Of a stretch of DNA of 64,000 nt, positions 8,233 to 16,978 are shown in pieces. Within the stretch, counting starts at the first letter, position 1. Each line of letters starts with the position of its first letter. The stretch comes from Sphingorhabdus sp. M41. GTDB lineage: Bacteria > Pseudomonadota > Alphaproteobacteria > Sphingomonadales > Sphingomonadaceae. A program made the position numbers and the translations under genes. The notes under the pieces are model-generated. The model searched no databases, was not told the DNA's origin, and saw only the letters and a program-made list of their open reading frames with translations. The stretch lies in NCBI RefSeq assembly GCF_001586275.1, contig NZ_CP014545.1, positions 2,692,501 through 2,756,500 on the forward strand, given 5' to 3'.

Positions 8233-8996
8233 TGAGAATCGTAAGTATATTCGCCATGGCGGCGTTATTGACCGGCTGCGGCACCGTCGGGCGGATCAAG
8301 CAGATCGGGCTCGGCCCGGCCATGAGTCCGGCGGAGAACGCAGTGGCTCCGGCCATAGAAAGCTCGATCGGGCGGTCGAATGGACGTGACAGGGTTAATC
8401 CCGTCGCGGCCCAGCAGCAAGCTGGGGCAGCTTCGCCGGTGCCGCCGCCAGCGCAAAGCGCATCTTTGTTCCGCGATGGTGCAGGATCGCTGTTTCAGGA
8501 TCAGCGGGCGCGAAGAATCGGCGATATTCTGACGATCCACGTGTTGGTGGCAGACAGTGCCAGCTTTGCCAATACTACCAGTCGGCAGCGCAATGGATCG
8601 GAAAGCGCCGGCATTGCCTCGCTGTTCGGGCTCGACAAGCTCTTGCCCGGGGATCCATCCAAGCTGGTCAACGCAAACAGCGGATCGAACAGCGGCGGGC
8701 AAGGTCAGACCGCACGTAACGAATCGATCGACATGACGTTGGCTGCAATCGTAGTCGATGTTCAGCCCAATGGTAATTTGGTCATCCGCGGCAAACAGGA
8801 AATGCGCGTCAACTATGAATTACGAGATTTGGTGATTACCGGAATTATCCGGCCGCAGGATATCTCCCGTGATAATACGATATCGCATACCAAATTGGCC
8901 GATGCCCGGATCGCCTATGGCGGACGTGGACATCTGACGGATTTACAGCAAGCCCGCTACGGCCAGCAGATCTTCGATACGCTGTTTCCATTCTGA
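8232..8996 (+). CDS. flgH: flagellar L-ring lipoprotein FlgH
   Basis: 254 residues from the ATG at 8232. A lipoprotein signal with lipobox LTGC (Cys at about residue 16) anchors it in the outer membrane, where FlgH forms the L-ring. Family motifs: SASLFRDGAGSLFQDQRARR, IGDILTIHVLVADSASFANT, NGNLVIRGKQEMRVNYELRD and ARIAYGGRGHLTDLQQARYG. Last gene of the flgF operon. Confidence 0.94.
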   Translation: MRIVSIFAMAALLTGCGTVGRIKQIGLGPAMSPAENAVAPAIESSIGRSNGRDRVNPVAAQQQAGAASPVPPPAQSASLFRDGAGSLFQDQRARRIGDILTIHVLVADSASFANTTSRQRNGSESAGIASLFGLDKLLPGDPSKLVNANSGSNSGGQGQTARNESIDMTLAAIVVDVQPNGNLVIRGKQEMRVNYELRDLVITGIIRPQDISRDNTISHTKLADARIAYGGRGHLTDLQQARYGQQIFDTLFPF

Positions 8997-9090
8997 GTGG
9001 GGCTATCCGGTGCATATTCTGCGATATGATGGTTAACGTGCTATAAATCTTTGAAAAATGACCCACTCACGCCAACCGCCCGGGGAATTT

Positions 9091-9103
9091 TCCTATAATG
9101 AAA
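9091..9103 (+). promoter_or_regulatory. flagellin promoter, one-sided TCCTATAATGAAA motif
   Basis: TCCTATAATGAAA lies 85-97 bp upstream of the flagellin ATG, with a consensus TATAAT -10 at 9094. I see no good TTGACA at the -35 spacing (sequence GCCAAC), so an activator is likely. I see no sigma-54 (GG-N10-GC) or FliA-type element. The same one-sided form precedes fliF and fliK. The remaining leader carries a short inverted repeat (ACGA..TCGT, about 9105-9122). Confidence 0.6.
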
Positions 9104-9187
9104 TACGAGCGAAATCGTTCGTCGCTAGGTCGGCGTTTTCGGCCTGGGTCGCAGAAAGCGGCTCAATATCTCAGAAGGGAATGAATA

Positions 9188-10075
9188 ATGGCATTTACTG
9201 TCAATACTAATACCGGTGCAATGGCGGCTCTCCAGAGCCTTAACCAGACCAACCGTGGCATGTCGATGGTACAGAGCCGGATCAATACCGGTCTCAACGT
9301 GGCTTCGACCAAGGATGATTCCGCCAAGTTTGTCATCGCGCAAAAGCTGCGCGGCGACATGGCGGGGTTCCAGGCAGTTACTTCTTCGCTCAACAATGCG
9401 AAGAGTGTAACTGATGTTGCGGTGGCGGGCACAGAGCAGATTTCCGATCTGCTCAACCAGATGCGTGCCAAGGCTGTTGAAGCGTCCGATGGGGGCCTCG
9501 ATGCTGCCAGCCGTTCTACCATCGCCGAAGATTTGACCTCGCTGAAGAAGCAGATCGGTACGATCATTTCTTCTTCGGAATTCAACGGAGTCAATCTACT
9601 CAAAACCGGTGGTGGTACGGTTGGTGCACTGAAGTCTGTCCAGGACGGCGATGGCGCAACTGCCGGCTATCAGGCCGATACGTTGACTGTGGCCAATACC
9701 GGTCTGCAGGCGACCATCGAGGCCGCTCAAGGCACCGGTGGTACCGGCGGCGGACTCGGGGCTGCTGGCGCGGCCATCACTCTGGGCACCGCTACTGCAG
9801 CTGCAGAGCTGGTCGACGACATCGACAACATCGTCACGAGCGTCAAAACCCAGCTGTCAACGCTGGGTTCTACATCGCGTACGGTTGATGCGCAGCTTAC
9901 TTTTACCAGCAAGCTGTCGGATGTGGTCGAAGCCGGTATTGGTAACCTCGTGGATGCGGATCTTGCCAAGGAATCGGCGAAACTGCAGGCGCTTCAGGTC
10001 AAGCAACAGCTTGGCGTTCAGGCCCTGTCGATCGCAAACCAGGCACCGCAGTCGATCATCTCGCTATTCCGTTAA
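9188..10075 (+). CDS. fliC: flagellin
   Basis: 295 residues, a small flagellin with a short variable region. The N-terminal D0/D1 is MAFTVNTNTGAMAALQSLNQ, followed by VASTKDDSAKFVIAQKLRGD. The C-terminal D0 is QQLGVQALSIANQAPQSIIS-LFR. The middle (residues about 150-205) is Gly/Ala/Thr-rich and lacks large surface domains. AGAAGGGAATGAAT precedes the ATG. It is the only filament gene in the window. A FlaF homologue lies at 39.5 kb. Confidence 0.95.
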   Translation: MAFTVNTNTGAMAALQSLNQTNRGMSMVQSRINTGLNVASTKDDSAKFVIAQKLRGDMAGFQAVTSSLNNAKSVTDVAVAGTEQISDLLNQMRAKAVEASDGGLDAASRSTIAEDLTSLKKQIGTIISSSEFNGVNLLKTGGGTVGALKSVQDGDGATAGYQADTLTVANTGLQATIEAAQGTGGTGGGLGAAGAAITLGTATAAAELVDDIDNIVTSVKTQLSTLGSTSRTVDAQLTFTSKLSDVVEAGIGNLVDADLAKESAKLQALQVKQQLGVQALSIANQAPQSIISLFR

Positions 10076-10126
10076 GCGCATTCGCGCAATAGCCGCTTCG
10101 GCGGTTTGACGAATATGGTTTGATCG

Positions 10127-10180
10127 GAGGCCGGGCAATTTTTTGCCCGGCCTCACCCACCGGCAAAATACCGGGCTTTT
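10127..10180 (+). promoter_or_regulatory. overlapping alternative hairpins after flagellin (attenuator-like)
   Basis: A perfect 12-bp stem (GAGGCCGGGCAA, loop TTTT, TTGCCCGGCCTC) occupies 10127-10154. The right arm's GCCCGG (10145-10150) can instead pair with CCGGGC (10171-10176), which is followed by TTTT and then the next gene's ribosome-binding site. The two structures are mutually exclusive, so one may act as terminator or RBS cover and the other as antiterminator. Pairing is read directly; regulation is inferred. Confidence 0.5.
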
Positions 10181-10199
10181 CATGAGAGGGAGTAAGAAA

Positions 10200-10658
10200 A
10201 TGACGATGCAGTTCACGAACCAGGCCAGCGTTGTTCGCCCCGAAAACGTTAACATGTTGGAAAGATTCACTCGATCGCGTAAAATCAAAGATCGCCTTGG
10301 TAAAATGCACCTTGTTCTGACATTGAAACGTGAGGGGCCTTCCTCGCTGGCTACGATCACGCGCAAAAGTGACTACGAGGCAGAACGCCCGATCATGCTC
10401 TCCACACATGGCATGGAATTGCTCGCTGCCTATTTGATGGCCGCCCGTTATTCTGGCTCTACGGCGTTGCCACCCGAACAGGCATCCGACTGCAGCGGGC
10501 TGCAGATGGCACTGGTACAAAAGGTACCGGTGGCCGAGGTGGTCGTTTCGCTAAAGGACGGCGACCAGATGCTAGCATTGCCTGAAACTGTGTGGGAACA
10601 GCTGAGCACCGAGCTGCTGCTGACTTCCAGTCACGTCCGGGCACTAGATCATCCTTAA
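10200..10658 (+). CDS. unknown protein encoded directly downstream of flagellin
   Basis: 152 residues; ATG at 10200 with GAGAGGGAG upstream (ATG 10206 also possible). No signal peptide or membrane helix, so cytoplasmic. The N-terminal half is basic (MLERFTRSRKIKDRLGKMHL) and the C-terminal part is mixed (VAEVVVSLKDGDQMLALPET). It does not match FlbT, FliS, FliT or FlaG motifs that I know. The position between flagellin and a strong terminator, behind an attenuator-like leader, suggests a flagellin-linked regulator or assembly factor. Confidence 0.6.
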   Translation: MTMQFTNQASVVRPENVNMLERFTRSRKIKDRLGKMHLVLTLKREGPSSLATITRKSDYEAERPIMLSTHGMELLAAYLMAARYSGSTALPPEQASDCSGLQMALVQKVPVAEVVVSLKDGDQMLALPETVWEQLSTELLLTSSHVRALDHP

Positions 10659-10785
10659 GCTTGCACGGCAGAGCCTCAGCCCTCAATTGATATAACCGTG
10701 AAAACGGGCGCGCTTATGATCGCGCTTTCGCTTCCAAGCAAAACAGCACCCCCCCCTGACTTTGAGTGTTAGACGCAGCATCGAG

Positions 10786-10833
10786 ACAAGAGAAAGCCCG
10801 GTATCCGTCAGCGGATACCGGGCTTTCTCTTGT
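10786..10833. terminator. bidirectional terminator with a 22-bp perfect stem
   Basis: ACAAGAGAAAGCCCGGTATC-CG pairs perfectly with its complement across the loop TCAG. It ends both the flagellin-side transcript (plus) and the fliK-flgD transcript (minus) between convergent genes. Confidence 0.85.
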
Positions 10834-10852
10834 TCTAGAAATATGTTTGCCG

Positions 10853-11521
10853 CTAGCCGGAAAGAGCGACAGAGAGCAGCTTGTCGGCAGAAACCTGCTG
10901 GCCGCCAATGGTCAGCATGAGCATGCCGTTGACCTGGCTGACACCCTCGACCAGACCGACCGCGCGCAGCTCTGCCGGAATCGGCCCGCCGCTGGCGTCC
11001 TGCGCCAACAACTCCAAGCGATAGGCGCCCTTTGGCAGCGCCACGCCCGTGTCACTTTGGCCGTCCCAGGTGAATGTCCCGGTCCGGTCATTGCTGTCGA
11101 GCTGTCGCGTGGCGACGACCTTGCCCGCACTGTCAGTCACGCGGGCGCTGAGCGCTGTGGGTGAATAAGGCAGCTGCCACTGCCACTGGGAATTCACACC
11201 GGCACCGCCGCCAGTTTCATTCCCCTCGACCGTGGCTTCCCGTCCAATGAAGCCAGCAGCTTGAGCCAACGAGTCGACGCTCAGACGGGCCAGGATCTCG
11301 TTCAGCGTTCCGGTCTGCTGGATCGACTGTTCGACCTGTGAAAATTGCACCAGCTGCTGCGTGTATTGCGCCGTATCCATCGGCGAAAGGGGATCCTGGT
11401 TTTGCATCTGTGTGGTCAGCAATTTCAGAAACATGTCGAAATCACCGTTTAATTTGGTCGATGCCGATTGCGTCGACGGGGTCGCCGAACCGGTTGCGGC
11501 CAAAGCTTGATCGAAATTCAT
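10853..11521 (-). CDS. flgD: flagellar hook assembly (capping) protein FlgD
   Basis: 222 residues. FlgD caps the growing hook and is exported by the flagellar apparatus. The N-terminal signature (residues about 27-65) is present: FDMFLKLLTTQMQNQDPLSP, MDTAQYTQQLVQFSQVEQSI. The FlgD Ig/tudor part follows (GTFTWDGQSDTGVALPKGAY). The C-terminus VEGVSQVNGMLMLTIGGQQV is typical. It lies 11 bp after fliK in the same operon. Confidence 0.93.
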   Translation of the reverse strand: MNFDQALAATGSATPSTQSASTKLNGDFDMFLKLLTTQMQNQDPLSPMDTAQYTQQLVQFSQVEQSIQQTGTLNEILARLSVDSLAQAAGFIGREATVEGNETGGGAGVNSQWQWQLPYSPTALSARVTDSAGKVVATRQLDSNDRTGTFTWDGQSDTGVALPKGAYRLELLAQDASGGPIPAELRAVGLVEGVSQVNGMLMLTIGGQQVSADKLLSVALSG

Positions 11522-11532
11522 TATCTGCTCTC

Positions 11533-13020
11533 CTATGCGAGCATGTCGAGCCGCCCTGCGGCAGCTCGCATGGACCGCCTGTGTGGCGGAGGTGGAAGGG
11601 AAGAATCGTCGCTCTGATGGCGAGCGGATCCCGGATGTGCGGCATGGCTGTTGCCCTGCTGACGAGTGTGTCGCTGATCAGATGACCCGCCTTCAAAGCG
11701 GAAGCCTTGCGCATCGGTGCGGACACCGGCATCCTGCAGCGAACGTTGCAGTTCCCCGGCATCGCGTTTCAGCAGATCGAGCGCCATCGGCGTATCGGCA
11801 CGCATTTGCACCCGCAGCGCGCCATCTTCGCCAAATTGCAGTTTGACATGGATCTTGCCCAGTTCAGCAGGATCAAGACGGACAGTGATTTCTTCGGCTC
11901 CATTTCGGAGCTGACGCAAAATGGTGACGCCCAGATCGCGGCCGATATGCTCGCCCCTGCTGCTCGTGATGAGCCCAGTTTCCGGGGTTGATTCCAATGG
12001 GTATGCGGATCGCGCCGCTGCAACATCGCCGATCTTTTTGTCAATGTCATGCTTGGCCTCGAGATACTGCGCGATTTCGAATCCTGAAGCTGGATCGGCC
12101 ACCGTATTCGGCATCAACTTGGCCATATTATCGCTGGTGATCTGCAAGCCGCTCGGCAGCTGCGCGTCGGTGGAGACATCGCTTTTGGCCGGTTCAATTG
12201 CCGGCGCAGAGACTGGCAAGATTTGCTGTGTTGCGCCTTGGCTGTGCAATGGACCATATTTTTCAAACGCTGTCGGTAGATCACCGCCTAGTTGCAGCCG
12301 GGGCTCCGAACTTTCCGTCGTTTGTGGAGCAATATGCTCAATAGGCCGATGAGTGTTCAGCGCATCGGCCGGGGTTTGAGTTTCGCCGCCGGTGCCTTTG
12401 CCAGCATCTTCGGCAACGCTCGGCGGCAGCGCCATCATTTCCGCTGAAGGCGCTTGCGAAGCCGTTCCCGGGTCAGGCAAGCGGGGTTCGTCGGCCACCG
12501 CATCAGCAGCGATATCCGTACTGGTCACGATACTTTGTTGCTGAGGCAGCGCCATCACCTCCAGTGGGGGCGCTTGCAAAGCCATGTGCGGATCGGGCAG
12601 CTGCGGTGTTTGCGCTATGCTATTGGCATTGGCATCCGTGGTGTTCGCGCCACTCTGTTGCTGCGGCAAATAGGAAGCCATGTTCGTCGTGAGCTCACCA
12701 GCGGCAAGCAATGAAGAAGGTGGTTCGAATGATAACTCGGTATCGGCAATTTCTTCTGTGCTAACGGCCAGCGATGCCGACGAAATACCTGCTTTGAGCA
12801 GTGATGGGCCAAAAGATATTGATCCCGGCAAAAATATCGGAGTTTCCAGCGATGATAAAGATAATGATGAAGGTACCAGAGACAAATTACTATCACTGTC
12901 CGGCCCCGCGAGTATCTCTGCAAACCTTGCGTTAGAAGGAGCATTGACATCGAAATTAGCACCGGAATGGCTGGCTACACCGGACTGCGCGGACGCGGGA
13001 ATGAATGATGTCATCGTCAA
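11533..13020 (-). CDS. fliK: flagellar hook-length control protein FliK
   Basis: 495 residues. The long N-terminal region is low in complexity, rich in Pro/Gln/Ala/Ser and presumably disordered, as expected for a molecular ruler. The C-terminal FliK domain (residues about 375-455) has LRNGAEEITVRLDPAELGKI, HVKLQFGEDGALRVQMRADT and LKRDAGELQRSLQDAGVRTD. FliK switches export specificity by acting on FlhB. The promoter motif at 13053 lies about 33 bp upstream. ATG at 13020 or 13014 are both possible. Confidence 0.9.
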   Translation of the reverse strand: MTMTSFIPASAQSGVASHSGANFDVNAPSNARFAEILAGPDSDSNLSLVPSSLSLSSLETPIFLPGSISFGPSLLKAGISSASLAVSTEEIADTELSFEPPSSLLAAGELTTNMASYLPQQQSGANTTDANANSIAQTPQLPDPHMALQAPPLEVMALPQQQSIVTSTDIAADAVADEPRLPDPGTASQAPSAEMMALPPSVAEDAGKGTGGETQTPADALNTHRPIEHIAPQTTESSEPRLQLGGDLPTAFEKYGPLHSQGATQQILPVSAPAIEPAKSDVSTDAQLPSGLQITSDNMAKLMPNTVADPASGFEIAQYLEAKHDIDKKIGDVAAARSAYPLESTPETGLITSSRGEHIGRDLGVTILRQLRNGAEEITVRLDPAELGKIHVKLQFGEDGALRVQMRADTPMALDLLKRDAGELQRSLQDAGVRTDAQGFRFEGGSSDQRHTRQQGNSHAAHPGSARHQSDDSSLPPPPHRRSMRAAAGRLDMLA

Positions 13021-13052
13021 GAACCGGCGATCCTTCTACTAGCAATTAAAGT

Positions 13053-13062
13053 CATTATAGGA
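13053..13062 (-). promoter_or_regulatory. fliK-flgD promoter, one-sided TCCTATAATG motif
   Basis: On the minus strand this reads TCCTATAATGACT and is about 33 bp upstream of the fliK start. It contains a consensus TATAAT. The other half of the palindrome is absent; no gene is transcribed divergently from here (flhA ends at 13085 on the same strand). Confidence 0.6.
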
Positions 13063-13084
13063 GATTGTCATCTCACCGGACGAC

Positions 13085-15199
13085 TCAAGCCGCTACACCA
13101 AGCTGCGCCCGGCGCGTGATTGCGCCCAGCGAGCGGATTCTGACTCGGGGATGTATCTCGTTTTGTGAGACAATCATGGTTGCCGGCCGCACGCGTTCTA
13201 TGATCGAACGAAGAAACGGCCGATGAGTCGGGCTGGTCAGGATGCAGGGAATCTCTCCCTCACTCGCCAAACGGTCGAACAGAATCCGGAACTGGGCGAT
13301 GAATTCCTGCACCAGCGATGGGGCCAGTGCCAATTGCTGCGCGTCGCCCTCGCCCCTGATCGCCTCGGCAAATTCCATCTCCCATTCGGGCGACAGGGTC
13401 ACCACCGATAGCGCTCCGTCCCGTTGCAGCGCGGCGCAAATCTGGCGCGACAGACGCACCCGGACATATTCGGTAATCTGGCCCAGGTTCTGTGTGGCCG
13501 GGACGGCTTCCGCCACGCCCTCCAGAATGGTCGGCATGTCGCGGATCGATACGCCTTCTGACAGCAGATTCTGCAGGATGCGCTGAATCCCCGAGACGGT
13601 GATCTTTTGCGGAACCAGATCAGCCATCAGCTTCTCTGCCCCGGTATGGACTTCGGTTAGCAATTTCTGCGTTTCTGCGTAGGACAGCAAATCGGCAAGA
13701 TTGTCCTTGATAATTTCGGTCAGATGGGTGGTGACGACGGTCGAACCGTCGACCACAGTCAGGTTGCGGAAGCCGGCCTCGTCACGCAGATCGCGTTCGA
13801 TCCAAAGTGCGGGCAAACCGAAGACCGGTTCCTTGGTCGCTTCCCCGGCCAGACCGGTACTCTCCCCGGTAGGGTTGATGACCATCAGCTTGTTGAGCCT
13901 GATTTCTCCGCGTCCCGCCTCTGTCTCGCGGATATAGACAATATATTCGCTGGCACCCAATGTCATGTTATCGAGAATCCGGACTTGCGGGAGGACGAAG
14001 CCGTAATCGGTCGCCAATTGACGCCGCAGAGCGCGAACTTGATCGTCGAGACGCGGCTCGCTTTGCGATCCGTCAATGATCGGCAGCAGGCCATAGCCAA
14101 GTTCGATCCGCACCGAGTCGATCGAAAGCATCGCAGAAACCGGCTCTTCTGCAGCCTCATCTTTCTGCGCGGTCAACTCCGCCTCGACTGAGGCTGCGAG
14201 TTTGGTTTCTTCCGCCAGGCGCTGCATTTTCCAGGCAGCAAACAGGCATAGCCCACCAATAGTAGCGAAAGGGATCAGGGGTAGACCCGGGATAACACCG
14301 AAAACCAGCATGAGCGCTCCGGCGATGCCGATAGCCTGTGGATAGCGTCCGAGCTGCTCGGACAGAGCGATGCCTGCCTTGCCCGCCATCCCGCCCTTGG
14401 AAACCAGCAGGCCTGCTGCAATCGACACGATCAGCGCCGGAATCTGGCTGACCAGGCCATCCCCTACCGTCAACAATGTGTAAGTATGAAAGGCGGTGGA
14501 AAAATCCACATCATGAATTGTAGTGCCGACGATGATGCCGACCAGGATGTTGACTCCGGTGATCAGCAATCCAGCGATCGCTTCGCCCTTTACGAATTTG
14601 GATGCCCCGTCCATGGCGCCGAAAAAACCGCTTTCGGATTCGAGTTCGGTGCGTCGCGCGCGCGCCTCATGTTCATCAACTATCCCGGCATTGAGATCGG
14701 CATCGATTGCCATTTGTTTGCCGGGCATGGAATCAAGACTGAAGCGAGCGGCTACTTCCGCGATCCGTCCGGCGCCCTTGGTGATAACCACGAAATTGAT
14801 GATCACCAGAATCAGAAAGATCGTGAGGCCGATCACTGTCTGCCCGCCCATCAGGAATTCCCCGAACGCTCCGATTACGCCGCCTGCCGAATCTGGACCT
14901 TCGTGCCCGTTGCCCAGGATAAGCCGTGTGGAAGCCAGATTGAGTCCCAGGCGCAACATGGTGATGATCAGCAGGATCGTCGGAAAACCCGAAAGTTCCA
15001 GTGGCTTTTCGATGAACAGAACGGTCAGGAGGATCAAGACCGAAAAGGTGATGGAGATCGACAATCCAAAATCCAGAAGCCAAGCGGGCATAGGAAGGAT
15101 CAACATGCTGATGATTGCAATCACCGCCAGCGCCAAAGTGAAATCGCGATTGGCGAGAATGAGCGCAGCCCAATGCCTGAAATTAAATTGGCGTTCCAT
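13085..15199 (-). CDS. flhA: flagellar type III export gate protein FlhA
   Basis: 704 residues. The N-terminal half is a multi-helix membrane domain (starting ALILANRDFTLALAVIAIIS). The FHIPEP-family region includes GFPTILLIITMLRLGLNLAS, RFSLDSMPGKQMAIDADLNA and DGASKFVKGEAIAGLLITGV. The C-terminal cytoplasmic half (from about residue 350) binds export chaperone complexes. It follows flbD with a 31-bp gap, as in Caulobacter. Confidence 0.96.
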   Translation of the reverse strand: MERQFNFRHWAALILANRDFTLALAVIAIISMLILPMPAWLLDFGLSISITFSVLILLTVLFIEKPLELSGFPTILLIITMLRLGLNLASTRLILGNGHEGPDSAGGVIGAFGEFLMGGQTVIGLTIFLILVIINFVVITKGAGRIAEVAARFSLDSMPGKQMAIDADLNAGIVDEHEARARRTELESESGFFGAMDGASKFVKGEAIAGLLITGVNILVGIIVGTTIHDVDFSTAFHTYTLLTVGDGLVSQIPALIVSIAAGLLVSKGGMAGKAGIALSEQLGRYPQAIGIAGALMLVFGVIPGLPLIPFATIGGLCLFAAWKMQRLAEETKLAASVEAELTAQKDEAAEEPVSAMLSIDSVRIELGYGLLPIIDGSQSEPRLDDQVRALRRQLATDYGFVLPQVRILDNMTLGASEYIVYIRETEAGRGEIRLNKLMVINPTGESTGLAGEATKEPVFGLPALWIERDLRDEAGFRNLTVVDGSTVVTTHLTEIIKDNLADLLSYAETQKLLTEVHTGAEKLMADLVPQKITVSGIQRILQNLLSEGVSIRDMPTILEGVAEAVPATQNLGQITEYVRVRLSRQICAALQRDGALSVVTLSPEWEMEFAEAIRGEGDAQQLALAPSLVQEFIAQFRILFDRLASEGEIPCILTSPTHRPFLRSIIERVRPATMIVSQNEIHPRVRIRSLGAITRRAQLGVAA

Positions 15200-15230
15200 T
15201 GATCTTATATTTCCTTCTGCCGATGCCGGC

Positions 15231-16553
15231 TCAGCGGGCAGGTTCGACTTGCATTCCGGCTTCGACGTACATCTTCAGTTTATTGCGCATTGTCCGCACA
15301 GAAATGCCCAGCACGGACGATGCCGAAGTTCGATTGCCACCACAGCGCGAAAGCGTTGACAGGATCAAATCGCGTTCGACATCGGCTACTGTATGGCCAA
15401 CGAACGCTTTTATATTGTCGGCCATTCCACCAGCAATCGGAGAGGCATTCGCAAGGTTCAAATCTATTGTGTCGATGAGTTCGCCTTGGCAGGCCAAGCT
15501 GGCTTGCAGCAGAATAGTGCGCAATTCGTGAAGGTTGCCTGGCCAGTTATGTTTGGAAACCTGTTTCCTCGCCTCGGGCGAAAAAAAACGCTGCGGAAGA
15601 CGATGTGCCTCTGCAATTTCTGCCAGCATGGAGCGGGCAATAGGTATGATGTCGCCCGCCCGCTCTCTCAACGGGGGCAGATCGATGGTGCCGCCAGCAA
15701 AGTATCGGTTAAGTTCGCTATCAAGGGTGTGATCAACTGCCTGGGAGTCGATAGATGCTACCACCCGTGGCGGGCTGTCCGGCGCACCGCTCGACGCCAG
15801 GCTATTTTCGTTCCGGATTGGCTGCTGCCGAGGGGCGTTCAACAATTTGATGCGAAGATCAGACGGCATATGGGCAATACCGCGCAGGTACAGAGTCCCG
15901 CCACTCGCCTCGGCTATTTGTCCAATTGCGTGTCCGTCCTCGCTCTCTCTGCCGAATAGAGATTGGCCTAGCGACCTGCCATCATCCGCGTGGCAATCGC
16001 ATACGATGAATGGTCCATGGCGCCCGCTGTGCTGATGAATCGAGCGGGCCAGTGTCTCCCTGCCAGTGCCCATTTCTCCGCGCAGCAGGACAGGGCTATG
16101 CGTCATGGCAAGAGCCTGCGCTATCCTGAGCGTACGGATGAACGCAGGATCTTCGGCCACCAACTTCGTTTGGCGAGCAGCGACGCTCGCCAAGGCCGCC
16201 CCGATCAAGGCCGCGTCTGGTGGCAGCGGGATAAAGTCGCGTGCGCCTGCTCTGATGGCCGCCACCGCAGCGATCGGCGTTGCCGCCACGCCGCAGGCGA
16301 TTACCGGTATCGTGCTGGCCAGCCGAGCTATCCCGGCGATCAGTCGCACCATGTTCGTGCCAATATCCGCGAGTACGAGATCGGCCCCGCGCAGACGGAG
16401 AAACTCCAATGCTTCATCATGCGTGTGGGCGATACTCGCCTGCGCGCCTGCCGCACTCGCAATCCTCGCTGCTTGACCCACGACCGAATCGGGCAGGCCA
16501 ACGAGCATCAGGCGCATACGATGGCGGATCGCGTAGTTTGCAATCTCGGTCAT
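15231..16553 (-). CDS. flbD: FlbD-type flagellar regulator with a degenerate AAA+ domain
   Basis: 440 residues. The N-terminal pseudo-receiver (residues about 13-125) is FlbD-like (TIPVIACGVAATPIAAVAAI, RAGARDFIPLPPDAALIGAA). A sigma-54-interaction-type AAA+ domain (about 135-350) and a Fis-type HTH follow (about 404-428, GGNRTSASSVLGISVRTMRN). Key AAA+ residues are changed. Walker A reads GEMGTGRE, with Arg165 for Lys. No GAFTGA follows LFG (residues 199-201). The Walker B position reads GGTLYLRGI instead of GGTLxLDEI. Sensor II GNVREL is GNLHEL (His342). ATPase and sigma-54 remodelling are therefore unlikely, while DNA binding should remain. The start overlaps the fliN stop (ATGA). Confidence 0.85.
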   Translation of the reverse strand: MTEIANYAIRHRMRLMLVGLPDSVVGQAARIASAAGAQASIAHTHDEALEFLRLRGADLVLADIGTNMVRLIAGIARLASTIPVIACGVAATPIAAVAAIRAGARDFIPLPPDAALIGAALASVAARQTKLVAEDPAFIRTLRIAQALAMTHSPVLLRGEMGTGRETLARSIHQHSGRHGPFIVCDCHADDGRSLGQSLFGRESEDGHAIGQIAEASGGTLYLRGIAHMPSDLRIKLLNAPRQQPIRNENSLASSGAPDSPPRVVASIDSQAVDHTLDSELNRYFAGGTIDLPPLRERAGDIIPIARSMLAEIAEAHRLPQRFFSPEARKQVSKHNWPGNLHELRTILLQASLACQGELIDTIDLNLANASPIAGGMADNIKAFVGHTVADVERDLILSTLSRCGGNRTSASSVLGISVRTMRNKLKMYVEAGMQVEPAR

Positions 16554-16978
16554 TCCTCGTCCCGGCGTACTATTTCGGTGAGAGTGACGCCCAACAGGCC
16601 GTCGATCAACACAACTTCTCCACGAGCGATAAGACGACCATTTACCAGAATATCGACCGGTTCGCCCACCCGGCGATCGAGCTCGATCACGTGTCCGACT
16701 TTCAATCGCACCACGTCCGCCACCGACATTTTTGCCCGCCCCAGAATGGCCTGGATGGTGACCGGCACATCATAGACTGCATCCAGACTGGAGAGAGAAT
16801 TTTCTATTTCGGTGACCGACGTAGATGCCGCAAATTCGACGGGAACGACGGGTTCAACAAGCGCCGTATCGTCCGGCTCAATAAATTCATCAGGAACGAA
16901 GCTGGGGTCCACTTCCATTTCGTCCGCCACATTGGTTTCGCTATCTGTGTTTTCGGTTGGCAAAATACTCTCCATCAT
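16550..16978 (-). CDS. fliN: flagellar motor switch protein FliN (long form)
   Basis: 142 residues from the ATG at 16978, chosen for a GGA upstream and the ATGA overlap with the fliF stop (ATG 16990 is an alternative). The acidic N-terminal extension is about 60 residues. The SpoA domain (residues about 68-138) reads VYDVPVTIQAILGRAKMSVA, DVVRLKVGHVIELDRRVGEP, VDILVNGRLIARGEVVLIDG. FliN forms the base of the C-ring. fliF-fliN-flbD-flhA resembles the Caulobacter fliF operon without fliG and fliH. Confidence 0.9.
   Translation of the reverse strand: MMESILPTENTDSETNVADEMEVDPSFVPDEFIEPDDTALVEPVVPVEFAASTSVTEIENSLSSLDAVYDVPVTIQAILGRAKMSVADVVRLKVGHVIELDRRVGEPVDILVNGRLIARGEVVLIDGLLGVTLTEIVRRDEE

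Noticed and set aside
9000-9187. Sigma-54 promoter upstream of flagellin
   Set aside because: The nearest candidate (TGGTTAACGTGCT) has the wrong GG to GC spacing; the TATAAT motif is a better explanation.
10200-10658. FlbT identity for the gene after flagellin
   Set aside because: The FlbT N-terminal pattern (short basic LKPGE..INGAV..NGDR) is absent.
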